This document shows positions 52,062 to 62,158 of a stretch of 64,000 bases of DNA, piece by piece (the first letter of the stretch is position 1; every line of letters starts with the position of its first letter). The notes beneath the pieces are model-generated. The model searched no databases and was not told where the DNA came from. It worked only from the letters and a program-made list of their open reading frames with translations. Source of the DNA: Desulfovirgula thermocuniculi DSM 16036 (GTDB taxonomy: Bacteria; Bacillota; Desulfotomaculia; Desulfotomaculales; Desulfovirgulaceae); assembly GCF_000429345.1 (NCBI RefSeq), contig NZ_AUBR01000010.1:1-64000 (forward strand). Reading direction: 5' to 3'. A program made the position numbers and the translations under genes.

Positions 52062-53981
52062 ATGAAGGACTTGGCCGCGAAGGCTGCAGATCCGGCTGTG
52101 CGGGAGCTTCTGGAGAAGGCCCGCCGGCAGGGAGTGGAAACGGTGTGGGACAGGTACGAGGCCCAGCTCCCCCAGTGCGGCTTCGGGGAACTGGGGGTGT
52201 GCTGCCGCAACTGCGTGCAGGGGCCGTGCCGCATCAGCCCATTTGAGGACGGCCCGCAGCGGGGCATCTGCGGCGCCACCGCCGACACCATTGTCGCCCG
52301 CAACCTGGTGCGGGCCATTGCCGCCGGCACGGCGGCGCACTCCGGGCACGCCCGGCACCTGGCCCACGCGCTGCATAGGTGGGCGGAAGGAAAGGCCCCG
52401 GACTATCCGGTGCGGGACGAGCAGAAGCTGCGGGCAGTAGCCGCACGCCTGGGCCTCCAGGCGCAAGGTTTTTCCGTGAAGGAGCTGGCCTCCCGGGTGG
52501 CCAGCGAAGCCCTGGCCCAGTTCAGCGAGGGCGAAGGAGTCCTCGCCTGGCTAAAGTCCACCCTCCCGCCCGGGCGGCTGGAGGCACTTGGCCGGCTGGG
52601 CGTGCTGCCCCGGGGGATCGACACGGCCATCAGCGAGGTTATGCACCGCACCCACCTGGGCGTGGACGCAGACCCGGTGAACCTCCTTTTGGGCGGCATA
52701 TCTTGCGCCCTGGCCGATTACGCGGGGTGCCACCTGGCCACCGATCTGGCGGACATCCTCTTCGGCACCCCCGCGCCGGTGGTTTCCGAAGCCAACCTGG
52801 GCGTCTTAAAGGCCGATCACGTCAACATTGCCCTCCACGGCCACAACCCACTGCTCTCGGACCTCGTGGTGCGGGCGGCGCGGGAAATGCAGGAAGAGGC
52901 CCGGGCGGCGGGAGCGGCGGGGGTCAACCTGGTGGGCATCTGCTGCACGGGCAACGAGGTGCTCATGCGCCACGGCGTGCCCCCGCTGACCCATTCCGTC
53001 TCCCAGGAGCTGCCCATGCTTACCGGCGCCCTGGACACTGTGGTGGTGGACTACCAGTGCGTCTACCCCTCCCTGGCGGGCGTGGCCGAGTGCACGGGCA
53101 CCAGGCTGATCACCACCATGGGCATGGCCAAAATTCCCGGCGCGGCTCACGTGGAGTTTACGGAAGAGGAGGCTGCGGAAAAGGCCCGGGAGATCGTGCG
53201 CCTGGCTGTGGAAGCCTTTGCCGCACGCCGGGGGCGCCCGGTGCACATTCCCCCGCACAAGTCCAGGGTGGTGGCCGGCTTTTCCGTGGAGGCCGTAGTA
53301 GCCGCCCTTTCCCGGCTGGATGCCGCCGACCCCTTAAAGCCGCTGCTCGACAACATTGCGGCGGGCAACATCCAAGGGGTCTGCCTCTTTGCCGGCTGCA
53401 ACAACGTCAAGGTGCCCCAGGACGAGAATTTCCTGGTCATGGCGCGGGAGCTGGCCGCGCGGGACGTCCTGTGCCTGGCCACCGGGTGCGGCGCCGGGGC
53501 CTACGCGCGCCACGGTTACCTCACCCCGGAGGCCACGCTGGAATATGCCGGCCCCGGCCTAAAGGCGGTGCTCACGGCCATCGGGGAGGCCAACGGCCTG
53601 GGCGGCCCGCTGCCCCTGGTGCTGCACCTAGGCTCCTGCGTGGACAACAGCCGGGCGGTGGACCTGGCCGTGGCCGTGGCCAGCAGGCTGGGCGTGGACA
53701 CCGCGCAGCTCCCCGTGGTGGCCTCGGCACCCGAATTTAAGACGGAAAAGGCCGTCGCCATTGGCACCTGGGCCGTGGCCCTGGGCTTCCCCGTGCACCT
53801 GGGGTTGGTGCCGCCGGTGCTGGGCAGCGCCGCCGTGACCGAAGTGCTCACGGCAAAGGCCCGGGAGATCCTGGGCGGCTACTTCATGGTGGAAACCGAC
53901 CCGGTTAAGGCGGCGGAAAAAATTTACGCCGCCATCGGCGAGCGGCGCCGGGCCCTGGGCCTGGCCACGCGGCCCTGGTAA
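52062..53981 (+). CDS. cooS: Anaerobic carbon-monoxide dehydrogenase catalytic subunit
   Basis: A 639-residue Ni-Fe-S enzyme that oxidises CO to CO2. The N-terminal Cys-rich segment (about 38-75), CGFGELGVCCRNCVQGPC then GICGA, holds the D and B clusters. C-cluster ligands appear in CTGNEVLMRHG, FAGCNNVKVPQDE, CLATGCGAGAYARHG and LGSCVDN. The length matches the monofunctional CooS class, not the larger acetyl-CoA-synthase-bound AcsA. ATG with AAAGGAGG upstream. It is in an operon with an FAD oxidoreductase and a CooF-type ferredoxin; no maturation factor (CooC) is seen here. Confidence 0.97.
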   Translation: MKDLAAKAADPAVRELLEKARRQGVETVWDRYEAQLPQCGFGELGVCCRNCVQGPCRISPFEDGPQRGICGATADTIVARNLVRAIAAGTAAHSGHARHLAHALHRWAEGKAPDYPVRDEQKLRAVAARLGLQAQGFSVKELASRVASEALAQFSEGEGVLAWLKSTLPPGRLEALGRLGVLPRGIDTAISEVMHRTHLGVDADPVNLLLGGISCALADYAGCHLATDLADILFGTPAPVVSEANLGVLKADHVNIALHGHNPLLSDLVVRAAREMQEEARAAGAAGVNLVGICCTGNEVLMRHGVPPLTHSVSQELPMLTGALDTVVVDYQCVYPSLAGVAECTGTRLITTMGMAKIPGAAHVEFTEEEAAEKAREIVRLAVEAFAARRGRPVHIPPHKSRVVAGFSVEAVVAALSRLDAADPLKPLLDNIAAGNIQGVCLFAGCNNVKVPQDENFLVMARELAARDVLCLATGCGAGAYARHGYLTPEATLEYAGPGLKAVLTAIGEANGLGGPLPLVLHLGSCVDNSRAVDLAVAVASRLGVDTAQLPVVASAPEFKTEKAVAIGTWAVALGFPVHLGLVPPVLGSAAVTEVLTAKAREILGGYFMVETDPVKAAEKIYAAIGERRRALGLATRPW

Positions 53982-53994
53982 AGGAGGGGGGAAG

Positions 53995-54510
53995 ATGCCC
54001 CGGGAAATCCTCATCGACTTTGCGCGCTGCACCGGCTGCCTCTCCTGCCGGCTGGCCTGCGCCGTGGCCCACACGCAGGCAAAAAGCCTTTTCGATGCCG
54101 TTTTAGCCGGCGAAAAGCCCCGCGCGCGCATCTTCGTGCACCAGCTGGGGCAGCAAAAGGCGCCCATAAACTGCCGCCACTGCACGGACGCTCCCTGCCT
54201 CGACGCCTGCATGGCCGGCGCCATGTACCGGAAAGAAGACGGCACGGTGACCAACGAAGGCGGCGAGCAGCGGTGCGTGGGCTGCTGGATGTGCGTCATG
54301 GTGTGCCCCTACGGCGCCATCACCAGCGATGCCGCGGGCACCGTGGCCTTAAAGTGCGACCGCAACTGCCGGGATGAGAGCGGCACCCCCGCCTGCGTGC
54401 GCGCCTGCCCCACCGGTGCGCTGGTCTACACCGAGGTGGAAGATTATAGCGCCCACCGCCGCCACGGCGCCCTGGGGAAAATCCTCGCCGGCGGCGCGGG
54501 AGCCCCTTGA
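53995..54510 (+). CDS. cooF: CooF-like four-cluster ferredoxin
   Basis: A 171-residue iron-sulfur protein with four Cys groups: CTGCLSCRLAC, CRHCTDAPCLDAC, CVGCWMCVMVCPYG and CDRNC with CVRACPTG. This is the DMSO-reductase-type electron-transfer subunit layout with room for four [4Fe-4S] clusters. It should carry electrons from CooS to the FAD oxidoreductase or another acceptor. The ATG is 13 bases after the cooS stop, with AAAGGAGGGGGG upstream. A terminator follows. Confidence 0.93.
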   Translation: MPREILIDFARCTGCLSCRLACAVAHTQAKSLFDAVLAGEKPRARIFVHQLGQQKAPINCRHCTDAPCLDACMAGAMYRKEDGTVTNEGGEQRCVGCWMCVMVCPYGAITSDAAGTVALKCDRNCRDESGTPACVRACPTGALVYTEVEDYSAHRRHGALGKILAGGAGAP

Positions 54511-54530
54511 GCGCAGGAGGACCCTATATG

Positions 54531-54562
54531 AGAGGTCCCGGGCGCCTGATCCCGGGACCTCT
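54531..54562. terminator. Terminator between cooF and cdaR
   Basis: AGAGGTCCCGGG (54531-54542) pairs with CCCGGGACCTCT (54551-54562), 12 bp, around CGCCTGAT. The T-tract is short (CTTACTG). It lies between convergent genes and can serve the plus-strand CO dehydrogenase operon. Confidence 0.65.
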
Positions 54563-55302
54563 TACTGCTCCTTCTGGCGGGCGGCCTGCCCGCTGCCGGA
54601 TGAGGGCGCGCCGGCAGCCTGCTGGTTCCCCTGCCCGCCGGGGGAAACGGCTGCCCCGGGGGGAGCCGGCACCGGCCTCGCCATCACGCTCACCTTGACG
54701 CCCTGGGGGTTGGAGGTCACGCCTTGGGGCAGGCCGGAGATGTTCACGTACTGCTCCACTGCACCCGTGATCCCCTGCACGTTTACCTGCACCGTTACCT
54801 TGGCCAGCCCGCCCAGCTGTCGCTCCGGGCCCCTCAAGACCACCGCTGCAGGGCTGGCGCCGACATCAACCAGCTCGTAGCCCTCGGCAGGCGAACCTCT
54901 GAGGCTTACCTCCACGGGCACTCTTTTTTCCCCGATGCGGTCCACCAGCACGCGCACCTGGGCGGGAGTCACCTGCAGGACCTTTATCCCCGGCGGCGGG
55001 CTGACGCTAACGGTCAAGTCGTTTTCTCCCGGGGAAATGCCCGCGAGGTTCACCGCGGCCTGGAAGTCTCCCGCGTTTACGGCGTTTAGCTGCGCGCGGC
55101 TGCCCTGCGCCTTCACGCTCACGGTGGCCGGGAGCCCGGAAACAAGGTACCCTTCCGGGGCGCCGCGGGCCTGCAGGGCGACGCTGAAAATGCGCTGCTC
55201 CAGCGGGTTCTGCTCGTTGTTTACGTAAACCCACAGCACGAGGGCCAGGATGAGGGAGAGCAGTTGCAGGGGCAGGTTTCGCCAGTCAAATTTTGCCGGC
55301 AA
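54562..55302 (-). CDS. cdaR: YbbR-domain protein, CdaA regulator (CdaR)
   Basis: A 246-residue membrane-anchored protein. One N-terminal transmembrane segment (LPLQLLSLILALVLWVYV) is followed by two to three YbbR repeats on the outside. Typical units are KVLQVTPAQVRVLVDRIGEKRVPVEV and NVQGITGAVEQYVNISGLPQGV in pattern. The last 35 residues are Pro/Gly/Gln-rich and probably flexible. In Firmicutes CdaR binds and modulates the diadenylate cyclase CdaA. The TTG start at 55302 is 18 bases after the cdaA stop, with GGAGGGG upstream. The usual next gene, glmM, is 4 kb away beyond the CO dehydrogenase cluster. Confidence 0.88.
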   Translation of the reverse strand: MPAKFDWRNLPLQLLSLILALVLWVYVNNEQNPLEQRIFSVALQARGAPEGYLVSGLPATVSVKAQGSRAQLNAVNAGDFQAAVNLAGISPGENDLTVSVSPPPGIKVLQVTPAQVRVLVDRIGEKRVPVEVSLRGSPAEGYELVDVGASPAAVVLRGPERQLGGLAKVTVQVNVQGITGAVEQYVNISGLPQGVTSNPQGVKVSVMARPVPAPPGAAVSPGGQGNQQAAGAPSSGSGQAARQKEQ

Positions 55303-55320
55303 GTGCGGCCACCACCCCTC

Positions 55321-56142
55321 CTACCTGCGCGGCCACCAGAATCCCCGCGCGGGCACGCCGGCAGGGGTGAAGGCCGCGGAAAGCCGCTCGGACAGCGCCA
55401 GCTCGTCCAGCCCCCGGGCCAGCGTCCCCTCCACGGCCAGGGAAATGGTGCCCGTTTCCTCGGAAACAATGACGGCCAGGGCGTCGGACACTTCCGTGAT
55501 CCCTATACCTGCCCGGTGGCGGGTACCCAACTGCCTGGCCACATCCGGCTTTTCGGTTAAAGGCAAGATGCACCCTGCCGAAACCACCCGGCTGCCGCGG
55601 ATGATTACCGCCCCGTCGTGCAGCGGGCTGCCGGGGGCAAAGATATTCACCAGGAGCTCCGCCGAGACGAGCCCGTCGATCTTTACCCCGGAATCGATGT
55701 ATTCTTCCAGACCGGTGGTGCGCTCCATGACCACCAGCGCCCCCGCGCGCCGACGGGAGAGGAGGCTGGCCGCCCTCACCACGTGGCTGATGACCTGGGC
55801 GCGCTCCTTTTCCGCCTGGTAGAGCAGGGGGGCGTTGATGAAGCTCCCTCCCCCAAGCTTTTCCAGTGCCCGCCGGAGCTCCGGCTGGAAGACCACGGGT
55901 AGGGCCACCACCAGGGCGGTCATGGCCTGGCGCAGCAGCCAGTGGAAGGTGTCCAGGTGCAGCCAGCTGGAAAGGGCCGTGGCCACCAGCAAAACGGCCA
56001 GGCCCTTGATGAGCTGCACCGCCCTGGTGCCCCGGATGAGGAGTATCAGGCGGTAGAGCACAAAAGCCACCAGCAAAACGTCGATTACGGCAACGGGGTT
56101 GAAAGGGCCGAAGTCCAGGGCCCTGAGCCTCTCCAGCAGAAT
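55321..56142 (-). CDS. cdaA: Diadenylate cyclase CdaA, probable ATT start
   Basis: A c-di-AMP synthase of about 273 residues. Three transmembrane segments at the N-terminus are followed by the DAC domain with SPLHDGAVII and GTRHRAGIGITE, the DGA and RHR catalytic motifs. RLILLIRGTRAVQLIKG is the conserved segment between helices. Conserved-looking residues (LLERLRALDFGPFNPVAVIDV) continue 22 codons upstream of the first standard start (TTG 56076). At 56142 an ATT codon stands 9 bases after a perfect AAGGAGG (56152-56158). I therefore propose ATT, or the CTG next to it, as the start. It lies 23 bases after cimA. Confidence 0.9.
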   Translation of the reverse strand: MLLERLRALDFGPFNPVAVIDVLLVAFVLYRLILLIRGTRAVQLIKGLAVLLVATALSSWLHLDTFHWLLRQAMTALVVALPVVFQPELRRALEKLGGGSFINAPLLYQAEKERAQVISHVVRAASLLSRRRAGALVVMERTTGLEEYIDSGVKIDGLVSAELLVNIFAPGSPLHDGAVIIRGSRVVSAGCILPLTEKPDVARQLGTRHRAGIGITEVSDALAVIVSEETGTISLAVEGTLARGLDELALSERLSAAFTPAGVPARGFWWPRR

Positions 56143-56165
56143 ACCGCGACGCCTCCTTCTTTACC

Positions 56166-57737
56166 CTACCGGTGGCGGTTGTTCTTGAGCAGGCCGTAGG
56201 CAATGCTGTCCACCAGGGCCTGCCAGCTGGCTTCGATGATATTGGTGGAAACGCCCACCGTGCCCCAGGAACGCTCCCCGTCTCCCGTTTCAATGTGCAC
56301 GCGCACGGTGGCCGCCGTGCCCTGCTTCTCGTCCAGCACGCGCACCTTGTAGTCGGTGAGCTTCATGCGGCGGATCTCGGGGTAAAAGTCCTCCAGGGCC
56401 TTGCGCAGGGCGTTGTCCAGGGCGTTTACGGGGCCGTTCCCCTCCGCCGCCGTGTGCACCACCTTATCGCCGACGGTCATCTTAATGACCGCCTCGGAGT
56501 GCACGGGGCTGTTTTCTTTCATTTCAATTATAATGCGCAGGCTCTCCAGCTTGAAGGGCTCCCGGTAGTTGTCGTAGGCACGGCGCAGAAGCAGCTCAAA
56601 GGAGCCCTCGGCCCCTTCAAACATGAAGCCCTGGTATTCCAGCTCCTTGATTTCCTCCAGCAGGCGGCGGTTTTCCTCCCGACTGGTGCCCAGCTCCAAA
56701 TTCAACTCGCGGAATTTATAGAGCAGGTTGGAGAGGCCGCTCAGCTCCGAGACCAGCACCCGCCGGCGGTTGCCCACCAGGGAGGGGTCAATGTGCTCGT
56801 AAGTGCGGGGGTCCTTTAAAATGGCGCTGACATGTACGCCGCCCTTGTGGGCAAAGGCACTGGCCCCCACAAAGGGCTGGTGGGTATTGTGGTGCAGGTT
56901 GGCCACTTCGCTGACGTAGCGGGAAAGCTCGGTGAGGCGGGCCAGGGCATCCCGGGGGATGGTTTCGTGCCCGCACTTTAAGGTGAGGTTGGGGATTACC
57001 GAACAGAGGTTGGCGTTGCCGCAGCGCTCCCCGTAGCCGTTGACGGTGCCCTGCACGTGTACCACACCCGCCTCCACCGCCGCCAGGGTGTTGGCCACGG
57101 CCAGCTCCCCGTCGTTGTGGCAGTGGATGCCCAGCGGCACGGGGACCTCCTCCTTCACCCTCCCCACAATGGCGGCAATCTGCCCGGGAAGGCTCCCCCC
57201 GTTGGTGTCGCAGAGCACGAGGCGGTCGGCCCCGCCCTCCTGTGCCGCCTTTAAAGTAGCCAGGGCATAGGCGGGGTTGGCCTTAAAACCGTCAAAGAAA
57301 TGCTCGGCATCATAAATGACCATGAGTCCCCGGCTTTTAAGAAACCTCACCGACTCACGGATCATGGCCAGGTTTTCTTCCAGGGTGGTTTCCAGTGCTT
57401 TTTGCACGTGAAAGTCCCAGGTCTTGCCGAAAATGGTGGCCACGGGGGTCCCGGCAGCCAGCAGGCTCTGAAGGTTGGGGTCCTGGTGCGCGGGCACCCC
57501 GGGCCTGCGCGTGGAACCAAAGGCGGCCAGGCGGGCGTTCTTGAGGCGGTGCTGGCGGATGCGCTGGAAAAAGTCCGCATCCTTGGGGTTGGACCCCGGC
57601 CAGCCGCCTTCGATGTAGTGAAAGCCCATTTCATCAAGCTTCAGGGCAATCTTTACCTTATCCTCTACGGAAAAGGAAATGCCTTCGCCCTGCGCGCCGT
57701 CCCGCAAGGTAGTATCGTAAATCTCCACCGGCGCCAT
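56166..57737 (-). CDS. cimA: (R)-citramalate synthase
   Basis: A 523-residue enzyme of the isopropylmalate-synthase family. The DRE-TIM barrel has [13 protein letters not shown] near 8 and [20 protein letters not shown] in pattern near 205, with G[10 protein letters not shown] near 235. The C-terminal LeuA dimer domain (about 410-515) senses an end product. The [15 protein letters not shown] stretch and length mark the CimA/homologous group rather than LeuA, which is separate here. It condenses pyruvate and acetyl-CoA to citramalate, giving a threonine-independent way to 2-oxobutyrate and isoleucine. ATG with GGGGGTGAG upstream. Confidence 0.9.
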   Translation of the reverse strand: MAPVEIYDTTLRDGAQGEGISFSVEDKVKIALKLDEMGFHYIEGGWPGSNPKDADFFQRIRQHRLKNARLAAFGSTRRPGVPAHQDPNLQSLLAAGTPVATIFGKTWDFHVQKALETTLEENLAMIRESVRFLKSRGLMVIYDAEHFFDGFKANPAYALATLKAAQEGGADRLVLCDTNGGSLPGQIAAIVGRVKEEVPVPLGIHCHNDGELAVANTLAAVEAGVVHVQGTVNGYGERCGNANLCSVIPNLTLKCGHETIPRDALARLTELSRYVSEVANLHHNTHQPFVGASAFAHKGGVHVSAILKDPRTYEHIDPSLVGNRRRVLVSELSGLSNLLYKFRELNLELGTSREENRRLLEEIKELEYQGFMFEGAEGSFELLLRRAYDNYREPFKLESLRIIIEMKENSPVHSEAVIKMTVGDKVVHTAAEGNGPVNALDNALRKALEDFYPEIRRMKLTDYKVRVLDEKQGTAATVRVHIETGDGERSWGTVGVSTNIIEASWQALVDSIAYGLLKNNRHR

Positions 57738-57766
57738 TATCTCACCCCCGTGGCTTGCCCTATAGG

Positions 57767-58846
57767 TTAAGCGGCCTTTTCCACCTTCTCGGCAATGAGC
57801 CGGCCCATTTCCGTGGTGCCCACCTGTTTCCTGCCCGGCTCCATGATGTCCGCCGTGCGGTAGCCCTCCTCCAGCACCGCGGCCACCGCCCGCTCCACGG
57901 CCAGCGCCGCCTCCTCCAGGCCGAAGGAGTAGCGCAGCATCAGGGCCACGGAGAGTATGGCCGCAATGGGATTGGCCAGCTGCCGCCCCGCAATGTCGGG
58001 GGCGGAGCCGTGCACCGGCTCGTACAGGCCCACCCCGTCCCCCAGGCTGGCCGAGGGCAGCATGCCCAGGGAGCCCACCAGCTGGGCCGCCTGGTCGCTT
58101 AAGATATCGCCAAAGAGGTTTTCGGTGAGGATGACGTCAAACTGCTTGGGGTTACGTACCAGCTGCATGGCGCAGTTGTCCACCAGCATGTGGTTTAGCT
58201 CCACGTCGGGGTAGTCTTTCGCCAGCTCCGTAACCACTTCCCGCCACAGACGGGAGCTTTCCAGCACGTTGGCCTTATCCACCGAGGTGAGCTTTTTCTT
58301 CCTCGTCCTGGCCAGCTCAAAGGCCCGCCGCGCCACCCGCCGGATTTCCTCCGTGGTGTACACCATGGTGTCCACCGCCCGCTGCCCGCCGGGAATTTCC
58401 TCGCGGCGCTTTTCGCCAAAGTACAGTCCCCCGGTGAGCTCGCGCACCACCAGGATGTCCAGCCCCTCCACCACTTCCCGCTTCAGGGTGGAGGCATCTG
58501 CCAGGGCGGGAAAAACCACTGCCGGGCGCAGGTTGGCATAAACGTCCAGGGCCTTGCGCAAAGGTAGTAATGCCCCCGCCTCCGGGCGCAGGTGCACCGG
58601 CAGCTTATCCCACTTCGGCCCCCCTACGGCTCCCAGGAGCACGGCATCGCTGGACCGGCAGAGGTCCAGGGTGGCCTGCGGCAGGGGGTGCCCGGTAGCG
58701 TCGTAGGCAATGCCGCCAATCAAACCCTCCCGCAGCTGAAACTCGTGCCCGAAGCGCCTGCCGGCAGCGGCCAGCACACGGGTGGCCTGGGCGATGACCT
58801 CGGGCCCAATGCCGTCTCCCGGCAACACGGCAACCCTAAACCTCAT
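57767..58846 (-). CDS. leuB: 3-isopropylmalate dehydrogenase
   Basis: A 359-residue NAD-dependent beta-decarboxylating dehydrogenase. It starts [13 protein letters not shown], has [23 protein letters not shown] near 90 and the signature [25 protein letters not shown] in pattern near 240. It oxidises 3-isopropylmalate in leucine synthesis and may also serve methylmalate from the CimA branch. Its ATG overlaps the leuD end by 11 bases, which points to coupled translation. Confidence 0.96.
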   Translation of the reverse strand: MRFRVAVLPGDGIGPEVIAQATRVLAAAGRRFGHEFQLREGLIGGIAYDATGHPLPQATLDLCRSSDAVLLGAVGGPKWDKLPVHLRPEAGALLPLRKALDVYANLRPAVVFPALADASTLKREVVEGLDILVVRELTGGLYFGEKRREEIPGGQRAVDTMVYTTEEIRRVARRAFELARTRKKKLTSVDKANVLESSRLWREVVTELAKDYPDVELNHMLVDNCAMQLVRNPKQFDVILTENLFGDILSDQAAQLVGSLGMLPSASLGDGVGLYEPVHGSAPDIAGRQLANPIAAILSVALMLRYSFGLEEAALAVERAVAAVLEEGYRTADIMEPGRKQVGTTEMGRLIAEKVEKAA

Positions 58847-59342
58847 CCTTACCCAACCTCCGCCTCACGTAGTTAATCAACCCTCCGGCAGCAATGATCT
58901 CCTGCATGAAGGGGGGGACGGGCGCGGCGCGGTACTGCTCCCCGCGGGTGAGATTGGTGATGGTGCCGCTGCCCAGGTCCACCTCCACCTCGTCGCCCTG
59001 CCGGATGCCTGCCGCCGCCTCCGGCGATTCCAGGATGGGCAGGCCGATGTTGAAGGCATTGCGGTAAAAGATGCGCGCAAAGGAGGCGGCAATAACGCAG
59101 GAAACCCCGCAGGCCTTAATGGCCAGGGGGGCGTGCTCCCGCGAGCTCCCGCAGCCGAAGTTCCTGCCGGCCACGATGACGTCCCCCGGCTGCACGCGGC
59201 CCGCAAAGGAGGGATCGGCGTCCTCCATGCAGTGGCGGGCCAGCTCGGCAGGATCCGAGGTGTTCAGGTAGCGGGCCGGGATGATCATGTCGGTATCAAT
59301 GTCGTGGCCGAACTTCCAGGCCCTACCGCGCAGCTTTTCCAT
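58836..59342 (-). CDS. leuD: 3-isopropylmalate dehydratase small subunit
   Basis: A 168-residue swivel-domain subunit of the isopropylmalate isomerase. [16 protein letters not shown] near 12 and [19 protein letters not shown] near 58 are the substrate-binding motifs. Its short length matches the archaeal/anaerobe type that pairs with a 420-residue LeuC. With citramalate it can also make methylmalate. The ATG lies 3 bases after leuC. Confidence 0.95.
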   Translation of the reverse strand: MEKLRGRAWKFGHDIDTDMIIPARYLNTSDPAELARHCMEDADPSFAGRVQPGDVIVAGRNFGCGSSREHAPLAIKACGVSCVIAASFARIFYRNAFNIGLPILESPEAAAGIRQGDEVEVDLGSGTITNLTRGEQYRAAPVPPFMQEIIAAGGLINYVRRRLGKDEV

Positions 59343-59345
59343 CCC

Positions 59346-60608
59346 TCACTGCACCTCCCAGGGGGCCGCAATGCGCCCCAGCACGGCGGAGGCGGCGGCC
59401 ACCGCCGGGCCGCTTAAGTAAACTTCGCTTTCCGGGTGGCCCATGCGGCCCACAAAGTTGCGGTTGGTGGTGGCAATGCAGCGCTCCCCTGCCGCCAGGA
59501 TGCCCATGTGCCCTCCCAGGCACGGCCCGCAGGTAGGAGTGCTCACGGCAGCCCCGGCCTCCAGAAAGATCTCGATGAGGCCCTCCCTTAAGGCCGCCCG
59601 GTAAATTTCCTGCGTCCCCGGGATGACGATAAGCCTCACGTAGGGGTGCACCTTTTTGCCCTTCAGCACGCGGGCCGCCTCCCGCAGGTCCTCCAGGCGC
59701 CCGTTGGTGCAGGAGCCGATGACCGCCTGGTGGATCTCCACCAGGCCCACCTCGCTGATGGGCCGCACGTTGGCGGGAGAGTGGGGGAAGGCCACCTGGG
59801 GCTCGAGCCCGCTCACGTCAAACTCGTACACTTCCTCGTAGCGGGCATCCGGGTCGCTGTGGTAAAGGCGGTAAGGCCTTTTTACCCGCCCCTCAATGTA
59901 GCGCAGGGTCACCCCGTCGGGAGGGACAATGCCGTTCTTGGCCCCCGCCTCCACGGCCATGTTGGCCATGGTCAGGCGCCCGTCCATGGACATCCCCTCG
60001 ATGACCGGCCCGGTAAACTCCATGGCCTTGTACCGGGCGCCGTCTACGCCGATTTTGCCGATGGTGTAAAGGATGAGGTCTTTACCGCCCACCCAGGGGG
60101 GCAGCTGACCGTGGTAAACGAACTTGATGGTGGGGGGAACTTTCAGCCAGATTTCCCCTAAGGCCATGGCCGCAGCCAGGTCGGTACTGCCCACGCCCGT
60201 GGCAAAGGCCCCCAGGGCGCCGTAGGTGCAGGTGTGGGAGTCGGCCCCGATGATCAGCTCCCCCGGCGCCACCAGCCCCTGCTCGGGCAAGAGGCAGTGC
60301 TCGATGCCCATGCGGCCCACCTCGTAGTAGTGGGTGAGCCCTTGCTCCCGGGCAAACTCCCTGACCACCTTGGCCTGCTCGGCGGACTTGATGTCCTTGT
60401 TGGGCACAAAGTGGTCGGGAACCAGCACCACCCGCTCCGGATCGAAGACGCGCTCCACGCCGATACGCCGGAACTCCTGGATGGCCATGGGGGCGGTGAT
60501 GTCGTTGCCCAAAACCAGGTCCACGCGCACGTTGACCAGCTGCCCCGGCTCTACGCGCTCCAGGCCGGCGTGCGCGGCCAGGATTTTTTCCGTAATGGTC
60601 ATGGACAT
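59346..60608 (-). CDS. leuC: 3-isopropylmalate dehydratase large subunit
   Basis: A 420-residue aconitase-family protein. Iron-sulfur ligands are the Cys in VIGSCTNGR near 302 and the CGPC pair in [10 protein letters not shown] near 363. [23 protein letters not shown] in pattern near 125 is a further family mark. The 420-residue form is the one usual in archaea, thermophiles and Clostridia, unlike the about 465-residue enterobacterial LeuC. ATG 60608 has AAAGGAGAAG upstream; an ATG two codons later is possible. It starts 3 bases after leuA. Confidence 0.95.
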   Translation of the reverse strand: MSMTITEKILAAHAGLERVEPGQLVNVRVDLVLGNDITAPMAIQEFRRIGVERVFDPERVVLVPDHFVPNKDIKSAEQAKVVREFAREQGLTHYYEVGRMGIEHCLLPEQGLVAPGELIIGADSHTCTYGALGAFATGVGSTDLAAAMALGEIWLKVPPTIKFVYHGQLPPWVGGKDLILYTIGKIGVDGARYKAMEFTGPVIEGMSMDGRLTMANMAVEAGAKNGIVPPDGVTLRYIEGRVKRPYRLYHSDPDARYEEVYEFDVSGLEPQVAFPHSPANVRPISEVGLVEIHQAVIGSCTNGRLEDLREAARVLKGKKVHPYVRLIVIPGTQEIYRAALREGLIEIFLEAGAAVSTPTCGPCLGGHMGILAAGERCIATTNRNFVGRMGHPESEVYLSGPAVAAASAVLGRIAAPWEVQ

Positions 60609-60611
60609 AGG

Positions 60612-62138
60612 TTATTGCTTCTCCTTTCCCTTTTCCCATAGGAGCCTGTTTACAGCGTTTAAATATGCTTTCGCGCTGGCCTCCAGAATATCGGTGGAGA
60701 AACCCCGCCCCAGGTAGGTTTTGCCGCCGTTTTCGGCAATCTTGAGGGTCACCTCGCCGATGGCGTCTTTGCCGCCCGTCACGGCGCTGACCCCCCAGCT
60801 CTTTAAAACGCAGGGCACGCCGGTGATCTTGTCAATGGCCCGGCAGATGGCGTCCACCGGGCCGTTGCCGCAGGCCGCCTCTTCCAGGACTTCTTCGCCC
60901 CGCCGCAGGCCCACGGTGGCCGTGGGGACTACCGTGGTACCGGTGGAAATGTGCAGGTACTCCAGGGTATAGGTGGAGGGCACGGGCCGGAGCTCGTCTT
61001 CGACGATGGCTTCCAGGTCGGCATCGGTAATCTCCTTTTTCTTATCCGCCAGCGCTTTAAAGCGGGCAAAGGCCTTATTTAGCTCTTCATCGGTTAACTG
61101 GTAACCCAATTCCTCCAGCCGCTGGCGGAAGGCGTGCCGCCCGGAGTGCTTGCCCAGCACCAGCGTGCTCTGGCTGATGCCCACCATGACCGGGTTCATG
61201 ATCTCGTAGGTGGTGCGCTCTTTGAGCACGCCGTCCTGGTGGATGCCCGACTCGTGGGCAAAGGCGTTTTTACCCACCACCGCCTTGTTGGGCTGCACGG
61301 GCATGCCGGTGAGGCTGGACACCAGCCGGCTGGTGCGGTAAATCTCCTCCGTCTTTATGTTGGTTACGCAGTTAAACTGGTCGCGGCGGGTGTGGAGCGC
61401 CATAATTACCTCTTCCAGGGCGGCGTTCCCCGCCCGCTCCCCAATGCCGTTGATGGCCCCCTCCACCTGGTCGGCGCCGGCCAGCACCGCGGCCAGGGAG
61501 TTGGCCACGGCCAGGCCCAGGTCGTCGTGGCAGTGCACGCTTAAAACGACCTTCTCGATGCCCTTTACCCGCCGGCGGATCTCCCGGATGAGGCGGGCAA
61601 ATTCCTCCGGCACGGCATAGCCGACCGTGTCGGGGATGTTGATGACCGTGGCCCCGGCGGCAATGGCCGCTTCCACCACCCGGCAGAGAAAGTCCAGCTC
61701 GGAGCGGGAGGCGTCCTCGCAGGAAAACTCCACGTCGGAGACGTAGCTCTTGGCCCGCTTCACGGCGGCCACGGCGGCTTCCAGAACCTGGTCCGGGGTC
61801 ATGCGCAGCTTGTGCGCCATGTGAATGGGGGAAGTGGCAATAAAGGTGTGGATGCGCGGCTGCTCGGCCTCCCTCACGGCCTCCCAGGCGCGGTCGATGT
61901 CGGCATAATTGGCCCTGGCCAGGGCGGCCACGGTAACGCCCCGCACCTCCCGGGCAATGAGCTGCACGGCCTCGAAATCCCCGGGGGAAGTTATGGGAAA
62001 GCCCGCCTCAATTACGTCCACGCCCAGCTTAGCCAGCTGCCGGGCAATCTGGAGTTTTTCACCGGCATTCAGGCTTACCCCCGGGGATTGCTCGCCGTCC
62101 CTCAAGGTGGTGTCGAAGATGTATATGCGCCGGGCCAT
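60612..62138 (-). CDS. leuA: 2-isopropylmalate synthase
   Basis: A 508-residue enzyme committing 2-oxoisovalerate and acetyl-CoA to leucine. [17 protein letters not shown] near 8, [21 protein letters not shown] in pattern near 205 and [18 protein letters not shown] near 235 are the catalytic and metal motifs. [12 protein letters not shown] near 298 is typical of LeuA. The C-terminal domain (about 385-500) gives feedback inhibition by leucine. ATG with AAGGAGG upstream. It lies 20 bases after ilvB. Confidence 0.97.
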   Translation of the reverse strand: MARRIYIFDTTLRDGEQSPGVSLNAGEKLQIARQLAKLGVDVIEAGFPITSPGDFEAVQLIAREVRGVTVAALARANYADIDRAWEAVREAEQPRIHTFIATSPIHMAHKLRMTPDQVLEAAVAAVKRAKSYVSDVEFSCEDASRSELDFLCRVVEAAIAAGATVINIPDTVGYAVPEEFARLIREIRRRVKGIEKVVLSVHCHDDLGLAVANSLAAVLAGADQVEGAINGIGERAGNAALEEVIMALHTRRDQFNCVTNIKTEEIYRTSRLVSSLTGMPVQPNKAVVGKNAFAHESGIHQDGVLKERTTYEIMNPVMVGISQSTLVLGKHSGRHAFRQRLEELGYQLTDEELNKAFARFKALADKKKEITDADLEAIVEDELRPVPSTYTLEYLHISTGTTVVPTATVGLRRGEEVLEEAACGNGPVDAICRAIDKITGVPCVLKSWGVSAVTGGKDAIGEVTLKIAENGGKTYLGRGFSTDILEASAKAYLNAVNRLLWEKGKEKQ

Positions 62139-62158
62139 ACCAAACCTCCTTGTCCTCG

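Noticed and set aside
55286-56293. Long minus-strand frame overlapping cdaA
   Set aside because: It is a Pro/Arg/Gly-rich shadow of cdaA in another frame with no recognisable motif.
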